A stretch of 64,000 nucleotides of DNA from Bacillus sp. FSL H8-0547 (GTDB lineage Bacteria > Bacillota > Bacilli > Bacillales > Bacillaceae): positions 310,001 through 374,000 of the forward strand of contig JBBODD010000001.1 in NCBI GenBank assembly GCA_038002745.1, read 5' to 3'. Under the pieces are notes generated by a model. It had not been told where the DNA came from and did no database searches. It worked only from the letters and a program-made list of their open reading frames with translations. The position numbers were made by a program, and so were the translations under genes. Numbering within the stretch: position 1 is the stretch's first letter; each line of letters begins with the position of its first letter. This document shows positions 1 to 7,730 of the stretch, piece after piece.

Positions 1-825
1 TTCTACTGCTTCTTCAAGCACTTCGGGCTTTTTAGAGCCCCATCGTTTCAGCAGGTTAGCGTAGCTTTCAATGACAGTCAGGGGAGTCTTCAGTTCATGA
101 CTTGCATCAGACACAAACTGCTGCTGTTTTTCAAAATTCGTCTGAATCAGCCCGATCATTTTATTGAACGTTTCGGTCATTTGATGAAGTTCATCTTTTT
201 TTGAACCGCTGTTTGTCTCTATTTTTTTAAACGTTTCTTTCTTTTGAATTTCTTCCATCGTTTGTATTAGCGTGTGGATGGGTTTCAGGATGATTCTGCT
301 TAATGTGCTGCCAGCTGCAAAGATCGGCAGCAGCATAAAAAGCGAAGCCAGAGCAAGGACGACCTTCAGCCGGTCCATATCTTCATCAACATGCGAGAGG
401 TTTTCTGTCACCTCAAGCTGGACAACTTCTCCGTCCGTCCAGATGAGAGGAATGGCCGCCCTGGAGAAGGTATCACCACCGGATTTGACAGTGCCGCTTA
501 TTTCAGAAGCTGAGTAATCCGGATCAAAATCTGAACGGTATTCTCCTTTTTTAGAAACAGTGGCAAACTGCCTGGACGACTCATCAATGATTCGGATCAT
601 TCCATCTGCCGGTAAATACGCTCTTAAAAGATTCGTTGTGTTCATCGTTCTGCCGTCTTCTTCCTTCAAAGCTGCTGCAACGGCATGAGCCTGATTCTCG
701 GTTCGTTCAACCTCGCGATCAAGAGTGATTGTTAAAAAAAGAAAATAGATGGCCGCATGAATGCCAAGGACAATAATCAGCATCCATACCGTTGAAAAAA
801 GCTGGATTTTATGGCTGATTTTCAT
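1..825 (-). CDS. ykoH: Sensor histidine kinase, YkoH-like (C-terminus beyond window)
   Basis: Membrane sensor kinase expected to phosphorylate the response regulator encoded just upstream. The visible 275 residues hold an N-terminal membrane segment (about residues 8-30), an extracytoplasmic loop, a second membrane segment (about 155-180), a HAMP-like linker and the start of the HisKA dimerisation domain. The phospho-acceptor H-box reads SHELKTPLTVIESY (about residues 242-255). The ATP-binding HATPase domain lies outside the window. The ATG at 825 overlaps the stop of the response regulator as ATGA, so the two are translationally coupled. Resemblance to B. subtilis YkoH is from memory; the signal sensed is unknown. 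Confidence 0.85.
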   Translation of the reverse strand, partial: MKISHKIQLFSTVWMLIIVLGIHAAIYFLFLTITLDREVERTENQAHAVAAALKEEDGRTMNTTNLLRAYLPADGMIRIIDESSRQFATVSKKGEYRSDFDPDYSASEISGTVKSGGDTFSRAAIPLIWTDGEVVQLEVTENLSHVDEDMDRLKVVLALASLFMLLPIFAAGSTLSRIILKPIHTLIQTMEEIQKKETFKKIETNSGSKKDELHQMTETFNKMIGLIQTNFEKQQQFVSDASHELKTPLTVIESYANLLKRWGSKKPEVLEEAVE

Positions 826-1514
826 TCTGCAGGCTCCTTGATGGAATACCCGACTCCTCTTGAAGTGTGGATGAGAGGCTGATGATAGCTGCTGTCGATT
901 TTCTTCCTCAGATAACGTATGTACACATCAACAACATTTGTGTCGCCGTAGTAATCAAATCCCCACACTGCGTTTAGAATCTGCTCCCTGTTTAAAACCT
1001 GATTTTTATGTGAAAGCAAGTACACAAGAAGATCGAATTCACGCGGCGTTAATTCAATTGAGTCATCACCTCGTGTTACGTCCCTCGTTTTTATGTTCAC
1101 CATAAGATTTCCCGCCTTTAGAATGTCTGCTTCCTTCAGAACATTTGCAGGCTTCGCTGCACGAAGGCACACTCTGATCCTTGCAAGGAGTTCTTCAATC
1201 TGAAAAGGCTTTGTTATATAATCATTTGCTCCCTGATCAAGTCCGCTCACTTTATCCGGCAGGGTATCACGGGCTGTCAAAAGAATTACCGGTGTTTGTC
1301 CATCCTGTGCCCTGAGCCGTCTCAGCACTTCTAAACCAGTAACCCCGGGCAGCATGACATCAAGAAGGATGCAGTCCCATGAAGAAGAACGGATTTCCTC
1401 GAGCGCTTCAAGGCCGTCATGTACAGAATGGACGCTGTACCCTTCAAATTCCAGCTCAAGCTTCAGAACACGCGCAATTTTCACTTCATCTTCCACGACC
1501 AGAATTTTTTCCAT
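822..1514 (-). CDS. ykoG: OmpR/PhoB-family response regulator, YkoG-like
   Basis: Cytoplasmic transcription factor of a two-component system, 230 residues, full length for the family. The N-terminal receiver domain has the acidic pocket (E8, D9), the phospho-acceptor D52 in DCILLDVMLPG, the conserved T in LLTARD and the K in TKPF. The C-terminal winged-helix domain (about 135-228) carries the OmpR signature ELTPREFDLL and the GVGYSI wing. It is first in a two-gene operon with the kinase; the stop overlaps the kinase ATG. It is divergently transcribed from the phosphodiesterase gene at 1642. Family assignment is firm; the YkoG name rests on overall resemblance. Confidence 0.92.
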   Translation of the reverse strand: MEKILVVEDEVKIARVLKLELEFEGYSVHSVHDGLEALEEIRSSSWDCILLDVMLPGVTGLEVLRRLRAQDGQTPVILLTARDTLPDKVSGLDQGANDYITKPFQIEELLARIRVCLRAAKPANVLKEADILKAGNLMVNIKTRDVTRGDDSIELTPREFDLLVYLLSHKNQVLNREQILNAVWGFDYYGDTNVVDVYIRYLRKKIDSSYHQPLIHTSRGVGYSIKEPAE

Positions 1515-1641
1515 ACTAACTCCCCTGTATTTTTTACTTGCAGTATATCACAGTTCCATGATAACTCTTACCGTCCAGCTGGCAAACATTCCTAAACTGG
1601 GGTACTATAAAAAGACAAGCTTGAACGGGAGGGACAGATTT

Positions 1642-2463
1642 ATGGAAACAATTGTGATTGCTGCTGCAGTCATTTTACTGGCAGTTATTTATTTCATAAA
1701 AAAGACTTCACACCGCGGGCAAGCAAAATCAATGCTGACAATTGCCCACAGGGGAGCTTCGGGATATGCACCCGAGAACACCCTGGCATCCTTTGACAAG
1801 GCGATGGACATGAAAGCCGACTTTATCGAAATTGATCTCCAGCTGAGCAAAGACGGAAGACTGATGGTGATTCACGACGATTCTGTCGAGCGGACAACAA
1901 ACGGCAAAGGCAATGTACGCGACTTGACCAGCCAGGAACTTCAGGCTCTGGATGCAGGGAGCTGGTTTGATCCCGTTTTTGCAGGAGAGCGCATCCCAAC
2001 GTTTGATGAAGTTCTCGACCGGTATCCTCAAAAATGCGGATTGCTGATTGAACTCAAAAGCCCTGCCCTTTATCCAGGAATTGAGCAGAAAGTCTATGAC
2101 GCCCTTGCAAGCAGGGGGCTCATTGAAAACCGGGAACCCAAAATCATCGTTCAGTCGTTTGATACAAATTCAATGAAACTGTTCCATGATATCGCGCCAA
2201 CTGTTCCAATTGGCGTACTTGTAAAATTCACACCAAAGGGCATATCAAATGCTCAGCTGGAAGCGTTCAAAAAATATGCTAACTATGTAAATCCAAACAA
2301 ACGTCTGGTGACAAAGAAGCTGATTTCCCGTATTCACGCACATGACATGAAAATCATTCCCTACACCATACGTGACAGAAGATCTGCAAATGCGTTTCTT
2401 CAGCTTGATCTGGACGGCATTACAACCGATTTTCCGGATTATATAAAACCAGCAAAAGCATGA
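1642..2463 (+). CDS. Membrane-anchored glycerophosphodiester phosphodiesterase
   Basis: GDPD-family enzyme (TIM barrel) expected to hydrolyse glycerophosphodiesters to glycerol-3-phosphate plus an alcohol. The ATG at 1642 is preceded by GGGAGGGA at good spacing; the frame stays open further upstream over ykoG but without a ribosome site. The 273-residue protein starts with one hydrophobic helix (about 3-19) not followed by a signal-peptidase-like site, so it is probably anchored. The family motifs follow: AHRGASGYAPENT (catalytic His/Arg and Glu), EIDLQLSKDG with the metal-binding E-x-D, and HDDSVERTTNG with the second catalytic His. The gene ends inside a palindromic terminator. Confidence 0.88.
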   Translation: METIVIAAAVILLAVIYFIKKTSHRGQAKSMLTIAHRGASGYAPENTLASFDKAMDMKADFIEIDLQLSKDGRLMVIHDDSVERTTNGKGNVRDLTSQELQALDAGSWFDPVFAGERIPTFDEVLDRYPQKCGLLIELKSPALYPGIEQKVYDALASRGLIENREPKIIVQSFDTNSMKLFHDIAPTVPIGVLVKFTPKGISNAQLEAFKKYANYVNPNKRLVTKKLISRIHAHDMKIIPYTIRDRRSANAFLQLDLDGITTDFPDYIKPAKA

Positions 2464-2483
2464 AGCCGCGGCTTCATGCTTTT
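2454..2483. terminator. Bidirectional intrinsic terminator
   Basis: A 30-base perfect palindrome with arms AAAAGCATGAAGCCG and CGGCTTCATGCTTTT spans the stop codon of the phosphodiesterase and ends in T runs on both strands. It separates that gene from the convergent GAF-STAS gene. Confidence 0.85.
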
Positions 2484-2493
2484 AAAGTTACAC

Positions 2494-3354
2494 TTATTTG
2501 CGGTTCAGAGAAAAGCCGATATGACTTAAAACCCCCTCGACATCTCCTCCAATCAGGACATTATCCAAATCAAGATTCAGCTGAACAGCCTTCATCGCAA
2601 GATCCGGCCGAATCCCTGTCAGGGCAGGTGTCACCCCGATCAGCTCAAGCATTCTGACAAGGTTAAGCAAATGAAAGCTCACATCGTCATTTATTTGAAG
2701 AATCCCTGATAAGTCGATGATCAGGTAGCTTAATGACAAATCTGCACTTGAGGTAAGTGCCGTATGTATAATCTTTTCTGCACGGTATTCGCTGATATCA
2801 CCAATGATCGGAAGAATAGCCACCCCTTTGGTGATCGGGACAATCGGAGCTGACAAGTGAATGATCTCTTTGTTCGCCCGGTCAAGCTCAAGTACATACG
2901 AAAGCAGGGTTGCCATCGTTTCAAAGAGCTCAACATGCTTATCTGTAAAAGGAAAAGACCTTGTATCGAGTCCGCATATTGTTCCGTAATTCTCTCCGTT
3001 TTCATAGTAAATCGGAATACCGATAAAACATCCTCCGCCTAAATCTTTCGTCACATCCAGATCTTTCGTCAAGCTGCTGCCTGCCAAATCGGGAATAATC
3101 AGAACCTCTCTCCCCTGATCGACGCTCAGCTTGCAGAATGTTTCCCTGAATGGAAGCTCAGAGCCCTCCTCGAGGAGTACTGAATCCTGATTCAAAACCT
3201 TCACAATTTCATTATGCTGCTGATCATTTTTTGCAATAAATAAGGTGTTAATTTCAATGAACTTGCTCATCATTTGAAGAATGCTTTCAGAAGCTTCATC
3301 AAAATTTGAAAATTTCTTTATCGGCTTGCTCAAACCTAAAAGCGTGTCTGTCAC
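2494..3354 (-). CDS. GAF-STAS domain regulator
   Basis: A 286-residue cytoplasmic protein. The N-terminal half (about 20-155) fits a GAF sensory domain, with the typical CGLDTRSFPFTDKHVELFETMA end. The C-terminal half (about 165-280) fits a STAS domain of the RsbR/SpoIIAA type, with IVPITKGVAILPIIGDIS at its start and LIIDLSGI at the strand that carries the phospho-site in the family. Proteins of this plan resemble RsbT co-antagonists of the sigma-B stressosome, where the N-terminal part senses and the STAS part docks; involvement here is inference. The start is a GTG with GGTGA six bases upstream. It stands alone, with no rsb genes beside it. Confidence 0.8.
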   Translation of the reverse strand: MTDTLLGLSKPIKKFSNFDEASESILQMMSKFIEINTLFIAKNDQQHNEIVKVLNQDSVLLEEGSELPFRETFCKLSVDQGREVLIIPDLAGSSLTKDLDVTKDLGGGCFIGIPIYYENGENYGTICGLDTRSFPFTDKHVELFETMATLLSYVLELDRANKEIIHLSAPIVPITKGVAILPIIGDISEYRAEKIIHTALTSSADLSLSYLIIDLSGILQINDDVSFHLLNLVRMLELIGVTPALTGIRPDLAMKAVQLNLDLDNVLIGGDVEGVLSHIGFSLNRK

Positions 3355-3591
3355 TTCTGTTCACCAGCCCTTCTGAAGGTCGTCGTTTGTTTGTGCCCGT
3401 CCCACATAACCTATAACCAATACCCATTGCATTAACCAATCAAACATGATTTTTGACTATTTATCAGGCCCGTGTGCGTGCAGTTAACCAATCAATTTTC
3501 ATAACATTTCCATTTTTCAATAACAAATGGTTTTCGGATATCTTCATGTATAATGAATTTTATCATCTATAGAAGGAGTCGTACGGAAAGC

Positions 3592-4221
3592 ATGCACATT
3601 GTTATTCGCTGGATCAGCATCATCACCGGCTGTTTTGCCGTGTCGCTCGGCGTTCACCTGCTTTCATCCTCAGAGCTTGTCATCGGCGGAACTGCAGGGA
3701 TGGGAATCATAGCACAGCACCTTACAGCTTACTCATTTGGAACTCTGTTTTTTGTCATTAACTTGCCTTTTTATGCACTTGCCGTCACACAGCTGGGCAT
3801 AGCCTTTACCCTAAGGACGTTTATCAGCGTCAGCATCTTGTCCATCACCTCAGAATTTCTGCAGCAATCATTCATTGTCCATTTTCCTCACCCTGCCATC
3901 GCAGCCATACTTGGAGGAATCTCCATCGGAATCGGTCTGATCTTCTTATTCAGAAACGGGTCGTCACTTGGCGGCATGAACATTCTCTGTATTTTTCTCG
4001 AGAAGAAATTTGGATTTAACCCAGGCAGAACGATGCTTATCACCGACCTGATGATCGTCGGATCAGCGCTGCTTGTTTTCGGTCCCCTGCAAATTGTCTA
4101 CTCAGCCATTGCCATCTTCGTCATGACGGCAATTCTTGGAAGATACCATAAAAAAGCTCCGCTTGAGCGTGAAAGCGGTCATGCTGAAGCAGAAGAGAAC
4201 AGCGTTTCGGCAACAGCGTGA
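3592..4221 (+). CDS. YitT-family membrane protein (half-length)
   Basis: Integral membrane protein of 209 residues with about six hydrophobic helices. GGTAGMGIIAQHL and GSSLGGMNILCIFLEKKFG are the repeated glycine-rich motifs typical of the YitT/YczE (DUF161) families. YitT proteins are usually about 280 residues with a C-terminal soluble domain; this one lacks it and ends in a short charged tail. The ATG at 3592 follows AGAAGGAG at slightly long spacing. An upstream in-frame ATG at 3553 has no ribosome site and sits in a TATAAT-like sequence. Substrate unknown. Confidence 0.75.
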   Translation: MHIVIRWISIITGCFAVSLGVHLLSSSELVIGGTAGMGIIAQHLTAYSFGTLFFVINLPFYALAVTQLGIAFTLRTFISVSILSITSEFLQQSFIVHFPHPAIAAILGGISIGIGLIFLFRNGSSLGGMNILCIFLEKKFGFNPGRTMLITDLMIVGSALLVFGPLQIVYSAIAIFVMTAILGRYHKKAPLERESGHAEAEENSVSATA

Positions 4222-4226
4222 AAAAC

Positions 4227-4262
4227 AAAAAAGGAACCGGGTTTTATTCCGATTCCTTTTTT
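4227..4262. terminator. Intrinsic terminator between convergent genes
   Basis: Stem AAAAAAGGAACCGG pairs with CCGATTCCTTTTTT (one G-T wobble) right after the membrane-protein stop. It can also terminate the 45-residue gene on the other strand. Confidence 0.75.
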
Positions 4263-4264
4263 GT

Positions 4265-4402
4265 TCATCCAAACAGCCACTGATAAATAATAACTCCAGC
4301 AATGCTCCCAAAGACTATGAACCCCCCTATTGTCGGACTCCCGTAAAAGGTCCGGTTCCAGGCATCGTTCCTCACCTTTGTTTTTTCATCTTCACTATTC
4401 AC
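4265..4402 (-). CDS. Small single-pass membrane protein (45 residues), unknown function
   Basis: A short gene with a GTG start and a strong ribosome site (AGGAGG/AGGAG run at 4410-4420, 7 bases upstream of GTG). The product has a charged, hydrophilic N-terminus (NSEDEKTKVRND), an aromatic linker (WNRTFYGSP) and one glycine-rich membrane helix from about residue 24 to 43 (GGFIVFGSIAGVIIYQW). The strong SD, complete helix and following terminator argue for a real gene. I do not recognise the family; the topology would put the charged end in the cytoplasm. Confidence 0.6.
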   Translation of the reverse strand: MNSEDEKTKVRNDAWNRTFYGSPTIGGFIVFGSIAGVIIYQWLFG

Positions 4403-4510
4403 CGAATTACTCCTACCTCCTATTAAAGGATATATTATTATATGTTTAAGAAGGTTGGACTACATTCAATGCACAGCTTTCAATAAAATTTCCAGGAAGC
4501 GGCTATCATT

Positions 4511-5116
4511 TTACTCCAAGTTAAATTCGATAATTGAGTTTGCGGGAACTCCTGTATACGGCTCGCTGTATTCTTTAAATTTAAAGGTAGTTCCTGAAAG
4601 ATCATCAGGCAATGGAGGGGAAACTGTAAACTGATAAGCGAGATGTCCGTCTGATCCGCCTCCGCCTTTTATACGGCAGTCATATGCTTCATCAATATAC
4701 AACTCCCAGTATCTATGCATATGCATGCGTTCTTCCATCTCCATGCTCGTCAATTCCCAGTCAATTTGAAAAGAGACAACACTGGCATTTTCATATTGCC
4801 TGATAAATGGAATTGTATATAAAAACTCTCCTTTTTCGGCAGTTTTTAATACTTGGACGTTTTTAATAAAACCTTGAGGCACTACCGGAGGGCGGCATTC
4901 ATCTTCATTTCTCAGCAAACCGAACAAAGCTTCCAACAAATCTTCATATATATCATATTGTTTTGCCCATGAAGAAATCATCTCCTGTGGAGGAAATACC
5001 GGATTCTTGTTTGCAGCTTTCCTTCTTTCAATAAGCAACTGGCATATTCGTTCATCTATCTGCTGGATATTTTCAAAATAGTAATGGTCGGAACTATTAT
5101 TTTGAAGTCTTTTCAA
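4511..5116 (-). CDS. Hypothetical protein, 201 residues
   Basis: Soluble protein with no signal peptide or membrane helix. The N-terminal third is helical and resembles a chorismate-mutase-like or coiled segment (IDERICQLLIERRKAAN, about 20-36). The C-terminal two thirds (about 85-201) look beta-rich, with a GGGG turn near residue 152. The TTG start has GGTGGG eight bases upstream. I do not recognise a family. It is the downstream neighbour of the acetyltransferase gene (33 bases apart, same strand), so they may be cotranscribed. Confidence 0.6.
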   Translation of the reverse strand: MKRLQNNSSDHYYFENIQQIDERICQLLIERRKAANKNPVFPPQEMISSWAKQYDIYEDLLEALFGLLRNEDECRPPVVPQGFIKNVQVLKTAEKGEFLYTIPFIRQYENASVVSFQIDWELTSMEMEERMHMHRYWELYIDEAYDCRIKGGGGSDGHLAYQFTVSPPLPDDLSGTTFKFKEYSEPYTGVPANSIIEFNLE

Positions 5117-5149
5117 ATGTATCCCACCGCCTTATTAATAATTGTCCGC

Positions 5150-5671
5150 CTACTTATATAATATCCTCGGATTTTCCTTTTGGCTGCATGACTCCAAAGC
5201 ATACAGCGACTGCTGTGCCCCAAAGCGCAGCAGTTTGCGTTCAAGCTTCATGCCGATCTTCTCAAGCATTTTGCAAGATGCCAGATTGGCTGTCTGCGTT
5301 TCAGCAAGGATCACCGGAAGATTCATCTCTTCGAAAGCATACGTTATCACGGCACGGACTATTTCAGAAGCATACCCCGCTCCCCACCATTTCGGCAGGA
5401 ACTGATAGGAGATTTCGGTATGCACGCCTTCATGGTGAACATCAAGAGAGACAGTACCCATGAACTGCTGCGTCATTTTTTCCCTTACAACCCAATAAGG
5501 CAGCTGGCCTTCTGCGACCTTTACAGCTTCAATCATTGGTGCAAGCGACTCTTCATCGCGCACTCCTCCAAGATATTTGCGCACTTCCGGATTTAAATAG
5601 AGCTGTTTTACTTCTTCTAAATCTGTTATTCGGATTCGAAACGCCTGACACCTCTTCGATTCAATCAACAT
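5150..5671 (-). CDS. GNAT N-acetyltransferase, RimJ/RimL type
   Basis: A 173-residue cytoplasmic acetyltransferase of the ribosomal-protein/antibiotic-acetylating subfamily (Acetyltransf_3). RITDLEEVKQLYLNPEVRKYLGG is the usual N-terminal region, and ISYQFLPKWWGAGYASEIV is the acetyl-CoA binding loop (Q/R-x-x-G-x-G/A region). ETQTANLASCKMLEKIGM is the canonical C-terminal N-x-x-S-x-x-x-x-x-K-x-G stretch. The ATG at 5671 is chosen over a GTG at 5677 because GCGGTGG is closer to proper spacing; both are weak. Acceptor substrate unknown. Confidence 0.85.
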   Translation of the reverse strand: MLIESKRCQAFRIRITDLEEVKQLYLNPEVRKYLGGVRDEESLAPMIEAVKVAEGQLPYWVVREKMTQQFMGTVSLDVHHEGVHTEISYQFLPKWWGAGYASEIVRAVITYAFEEMNLPVILAETQTANLASCKMLEKIGMKLERKLLRFGAQQSLYALESCSQKENPRILYK

Positions 5672-5677
5672 GTCCAC

Positions 5678-6021
5678 CGCTTTTCCAATTTATTCTTGCT
5701 ACCATACGAGATACTGATGAAAAAATAAAAAGCAAAAAGCAAGAAGATGGAATGAATCGCGGCTGCCCCTGTGCATTTCCTTATTTTATGCTGCCTTCTT
5801 TTTCTTTCTTTCGCGTTATGGTTGCTGCAATGCCTTCCTATTTACCTGATTGCTTATAATAAGTCTCGCTTTCAGCACCGTTAAAGAGGAACATCATTTA
5901 CTTATCTAAAACATTCTCTGTATTCCATATATATCCTGCATCCTGTTGTTATTTATTTGGATTGCAGCTGAATCGGAGTTTAAACAGAATGTGCTTTCAC
6001 ACGTAGGATTCACTCTGTTGC
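5678..6021. other. Gene-poor intergenic stretch
   Basis: AT-rich sequence upstream of the acetyltransferase. I see no convincing ribosome-site-plus-ORF, RNA gene or terminator here. It merges into the tandem array that begins at 6022. Confidence 0.5.
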
Positions 6022-6425
6022 TTACCCCCCCAGATCGTTTTACGGTTTTGCAGGGTATGATTCCGGCTTTTGCTTACCCTCCCTAACCGGTTTTTCGCTC
6101 TTGCTGGGTACGATTCACACTTTTGCTTACCCTCCCTAACCGGTTTTTCGCTCTTGCTGGGTACGATTCACACTTTTGCTTACCCTCCCTAACCGGTTTT
6201 TCGCTCTTGCTGGGTACGATTCACACTTTTGCTTACCCTCCCTAACCGGTTTTTCGCTCTTGCTGGGTACGATTCACACTTTTGCTTACCCTCCCTAACC
6301 GGTTTTTCGCTCTTGCTGGGTACGATTCCGGCTTTTGCTTACCCTCCCTAACCGGTTTTCGCTCTTGCTGGGTACGATTCCGGCTTTTGCTTACCCTCCC
6401 TAACCGTTTTAAATGCTGGAGGGCA
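6022..6425. repeat. Tandem array of eight 52-53 bp palindromic units
   Basis: Eight head-to-tail units start with TTACCC at 6022, 6074, 6127, 6180, 6233, 6286, 6339 and 6391 (period 52 then 53; the last is partial). Most units read TTACCCTCCCTAACCGG followed by TTTTTCGC and CTTGCTGGGTACGATTC, so TACCC pairs with GGGTA and encloses an AACCGGTT core. The first unit instead matches the larger array at 31811 (CAGATCGTTTTACGG core), which links the two arrays as one family. The array lies directly downstream of namZ. Confidence 0.9.
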
Positions 6426-6427
6426 AC

Positions 6428-6464
6428 AAAAAAGATGAAATCCGAAGATTCCATCCTTTTTGTG
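6428..6464 (-). terminator. Terminator of the MurNAc operon
   Basis: On the minus strand GGATGGAATC pairs with GATTTCATCT around a short loop and is followed by TTTTTTG. It sits two bases after the namZ stop and before the repeat array. Confidence 0.7.
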
Positions 6465-6465
6465 C

Positions 6466-7707
6466 TTACTTATAAATCAAATATTCTTTTCGTACTTTTT
6501 TGAATGCATCAAGGTCTTTTTTGTATTTGTCTGTGATATCAGAGACAGCTGCTCCTTCAAGTATCATCGGTCTTGTCCATGTGTTGCCGATCAGCTTGTC
6601 GAAGAAATTGTTTGACAAGAACTGAAAATCTTCCGGATACATGTCATGGACGGTTTTGATGATGTGCAGGCCGGTTGGCACGGCATCAAATTCTTCTCTG
6701 TCGGTCACATAGACTTCTACTCCGTGGCTGAGTTTGCCTGCATGTTTAGAGAACATCGGTGTAAATGATGCAGCCCGGAATTTCACGCCCGGCAGGCTGA
6801 GTGCGTTCAGCTCCGCAGCAAGGTCTGTGCTGTTAATGAATGGTGCTCCAATCAGCTCAAACGGTTTTGTAGTACCGCGTCCTTCAGACAGGTTTGTTCC
6901 TTCAATCAGACCTGTTGCAGGATAGACAAATGCTGTAGAGACAGTCGGCATGTTTGGCGAAGGCAGAACAAACGGAAGGCCCGTGTCATCATAATCCATG
7001 GAGCGTTTCCAGCCTTTCATTTTCACGACTGTGAGATCGGCTCCAATGTTGAATTCTTCATTAAAGAGAGAAGCAAGCTCTCCAACCGTCATGCCGTGCT
7101 TGGTCGGAATCGGGTAAAGTCCGATAAAGGACGAAGCTTCAGGTTCAAGGACAGGTCCGTCGACACTGTCCCCTCCCTGCGGATTCGGGCGGTCGAGCAC
7201 GACTATCGGAATGTTGTTTTCTTTTGCTGCTTCCATGGCATAAGCCATTGTGTAAATGTATGTGTAGTAGCGCGTTCCGACATCCTGGATGTCAAAAAGA
7301 AGAATCTCTACGTTCTCGAGCATTTCAGGAGTCGGTTTTTTCGTCGCTCCATACAGGCTGTAAACAGGCAGCCCTGTTTTTTCATCAATGTAAAACTCGA
7401 CGTACGATCCGGCCTGAGCATCGCCTCTGACACCGTGCTCAGGGCCGAAAAGGGCCGTAAGTTCGATTTCAGGATCGTTATGCAGCTGGTCAACGATGCT
7501 GTTCAGTTTTGAATCAATTCCCGTCGGATTTGTAATCAGCCCGACTTTTTTACCTTTAAGAAGTTCTTTCTCATCCTTCAGCAATACTTCAACACCCGGT
7601 GTGACTTTGTTTTTCTTTTTCTCTTTATGGGCAGAAACATCTTTTTCAGCCGGCCACGCACTGAGTGCAAGCATCAGTACCGTTATGAGCACAAGTATTC
7701 GTTTCAT
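6466..7707 (-). CDS. namZ: Exo-beta-N-acetylmuramidase NamZ (YbbC, DUF1343)
   Basis: Secreted glycosidase that releases terminal MurNAc from glycan chains. The 413-residue protein has an N-terminal signal peptide (about 1-26: KR then a hydrophobic run) followed by a lysine-rich linker. The catalytic domain holds family motifs such as GLITNPTGID, ALFGPEHGVRGDAQAG, FDIQDVGTRYYTY and VLDRPNP. These are the conserved blocks of DUF1343, shown in B. subtilis to be an exo-muramidase. It is the last gene of the seven-gene operon, 23 bases after nagZ, with GGGAGAGG upstream of the ATG. It supplies free MurNAc for import by MurP. Confidence 0.92.
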   Translation of the reverse strand: MKRILVLITVLMLALSAWPAEKDVSAHKEKKKNKVTPGVEVLLKDEKELLKGKKVGLITNPTGIDSKLNSIVDQLHNDPEIELTALFGPEHGVRGDAQAGSYVEFYIDEKTGLPVYSLYGATKKPTPEMLENVEILLFDIQDVGTRYYTYIYTMAYAMEAAKENNIPIVVLDRPNPQGGDSVDGPVLEPEASSFIGLYPIPTKHGMTVGELASLFNEEFNIGADLTVVKMKGWKRSMDYDDTGLPFVLPSPNMPTVSTAFVYPATGLIEGTNLSEGRGTTKPFELIGAPFINSTDLAAELNALSLPGVKFRAASFTPMFSKHAGKLSHGVEVYVTDREEFDAVPTGLHIIKTVHDMYPEDFQFLSNNFFDKLIGNTWTRPMILEGAAVSDITDKYKKDLDAFKKVRKEYLIYK

Positions 7708-7730
7708 TTCAGCCTCTCCCTTACATCAGA

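Noticed and set aside
1354-1641. N-terminal extension of the glycerophosphodiesterase over ykoG.
   Set aside because: No ribosome site at that start. The extension is antisense to ykoG, and the downstream ATG with GGGAGGGA fits the family.
6022-6503. CRISPR array reading of the tandem repeats at 6 kb and 32 kb.
   Set aside because: The units are directly abutting with no unique spacers, and there are no cas genes in the window.
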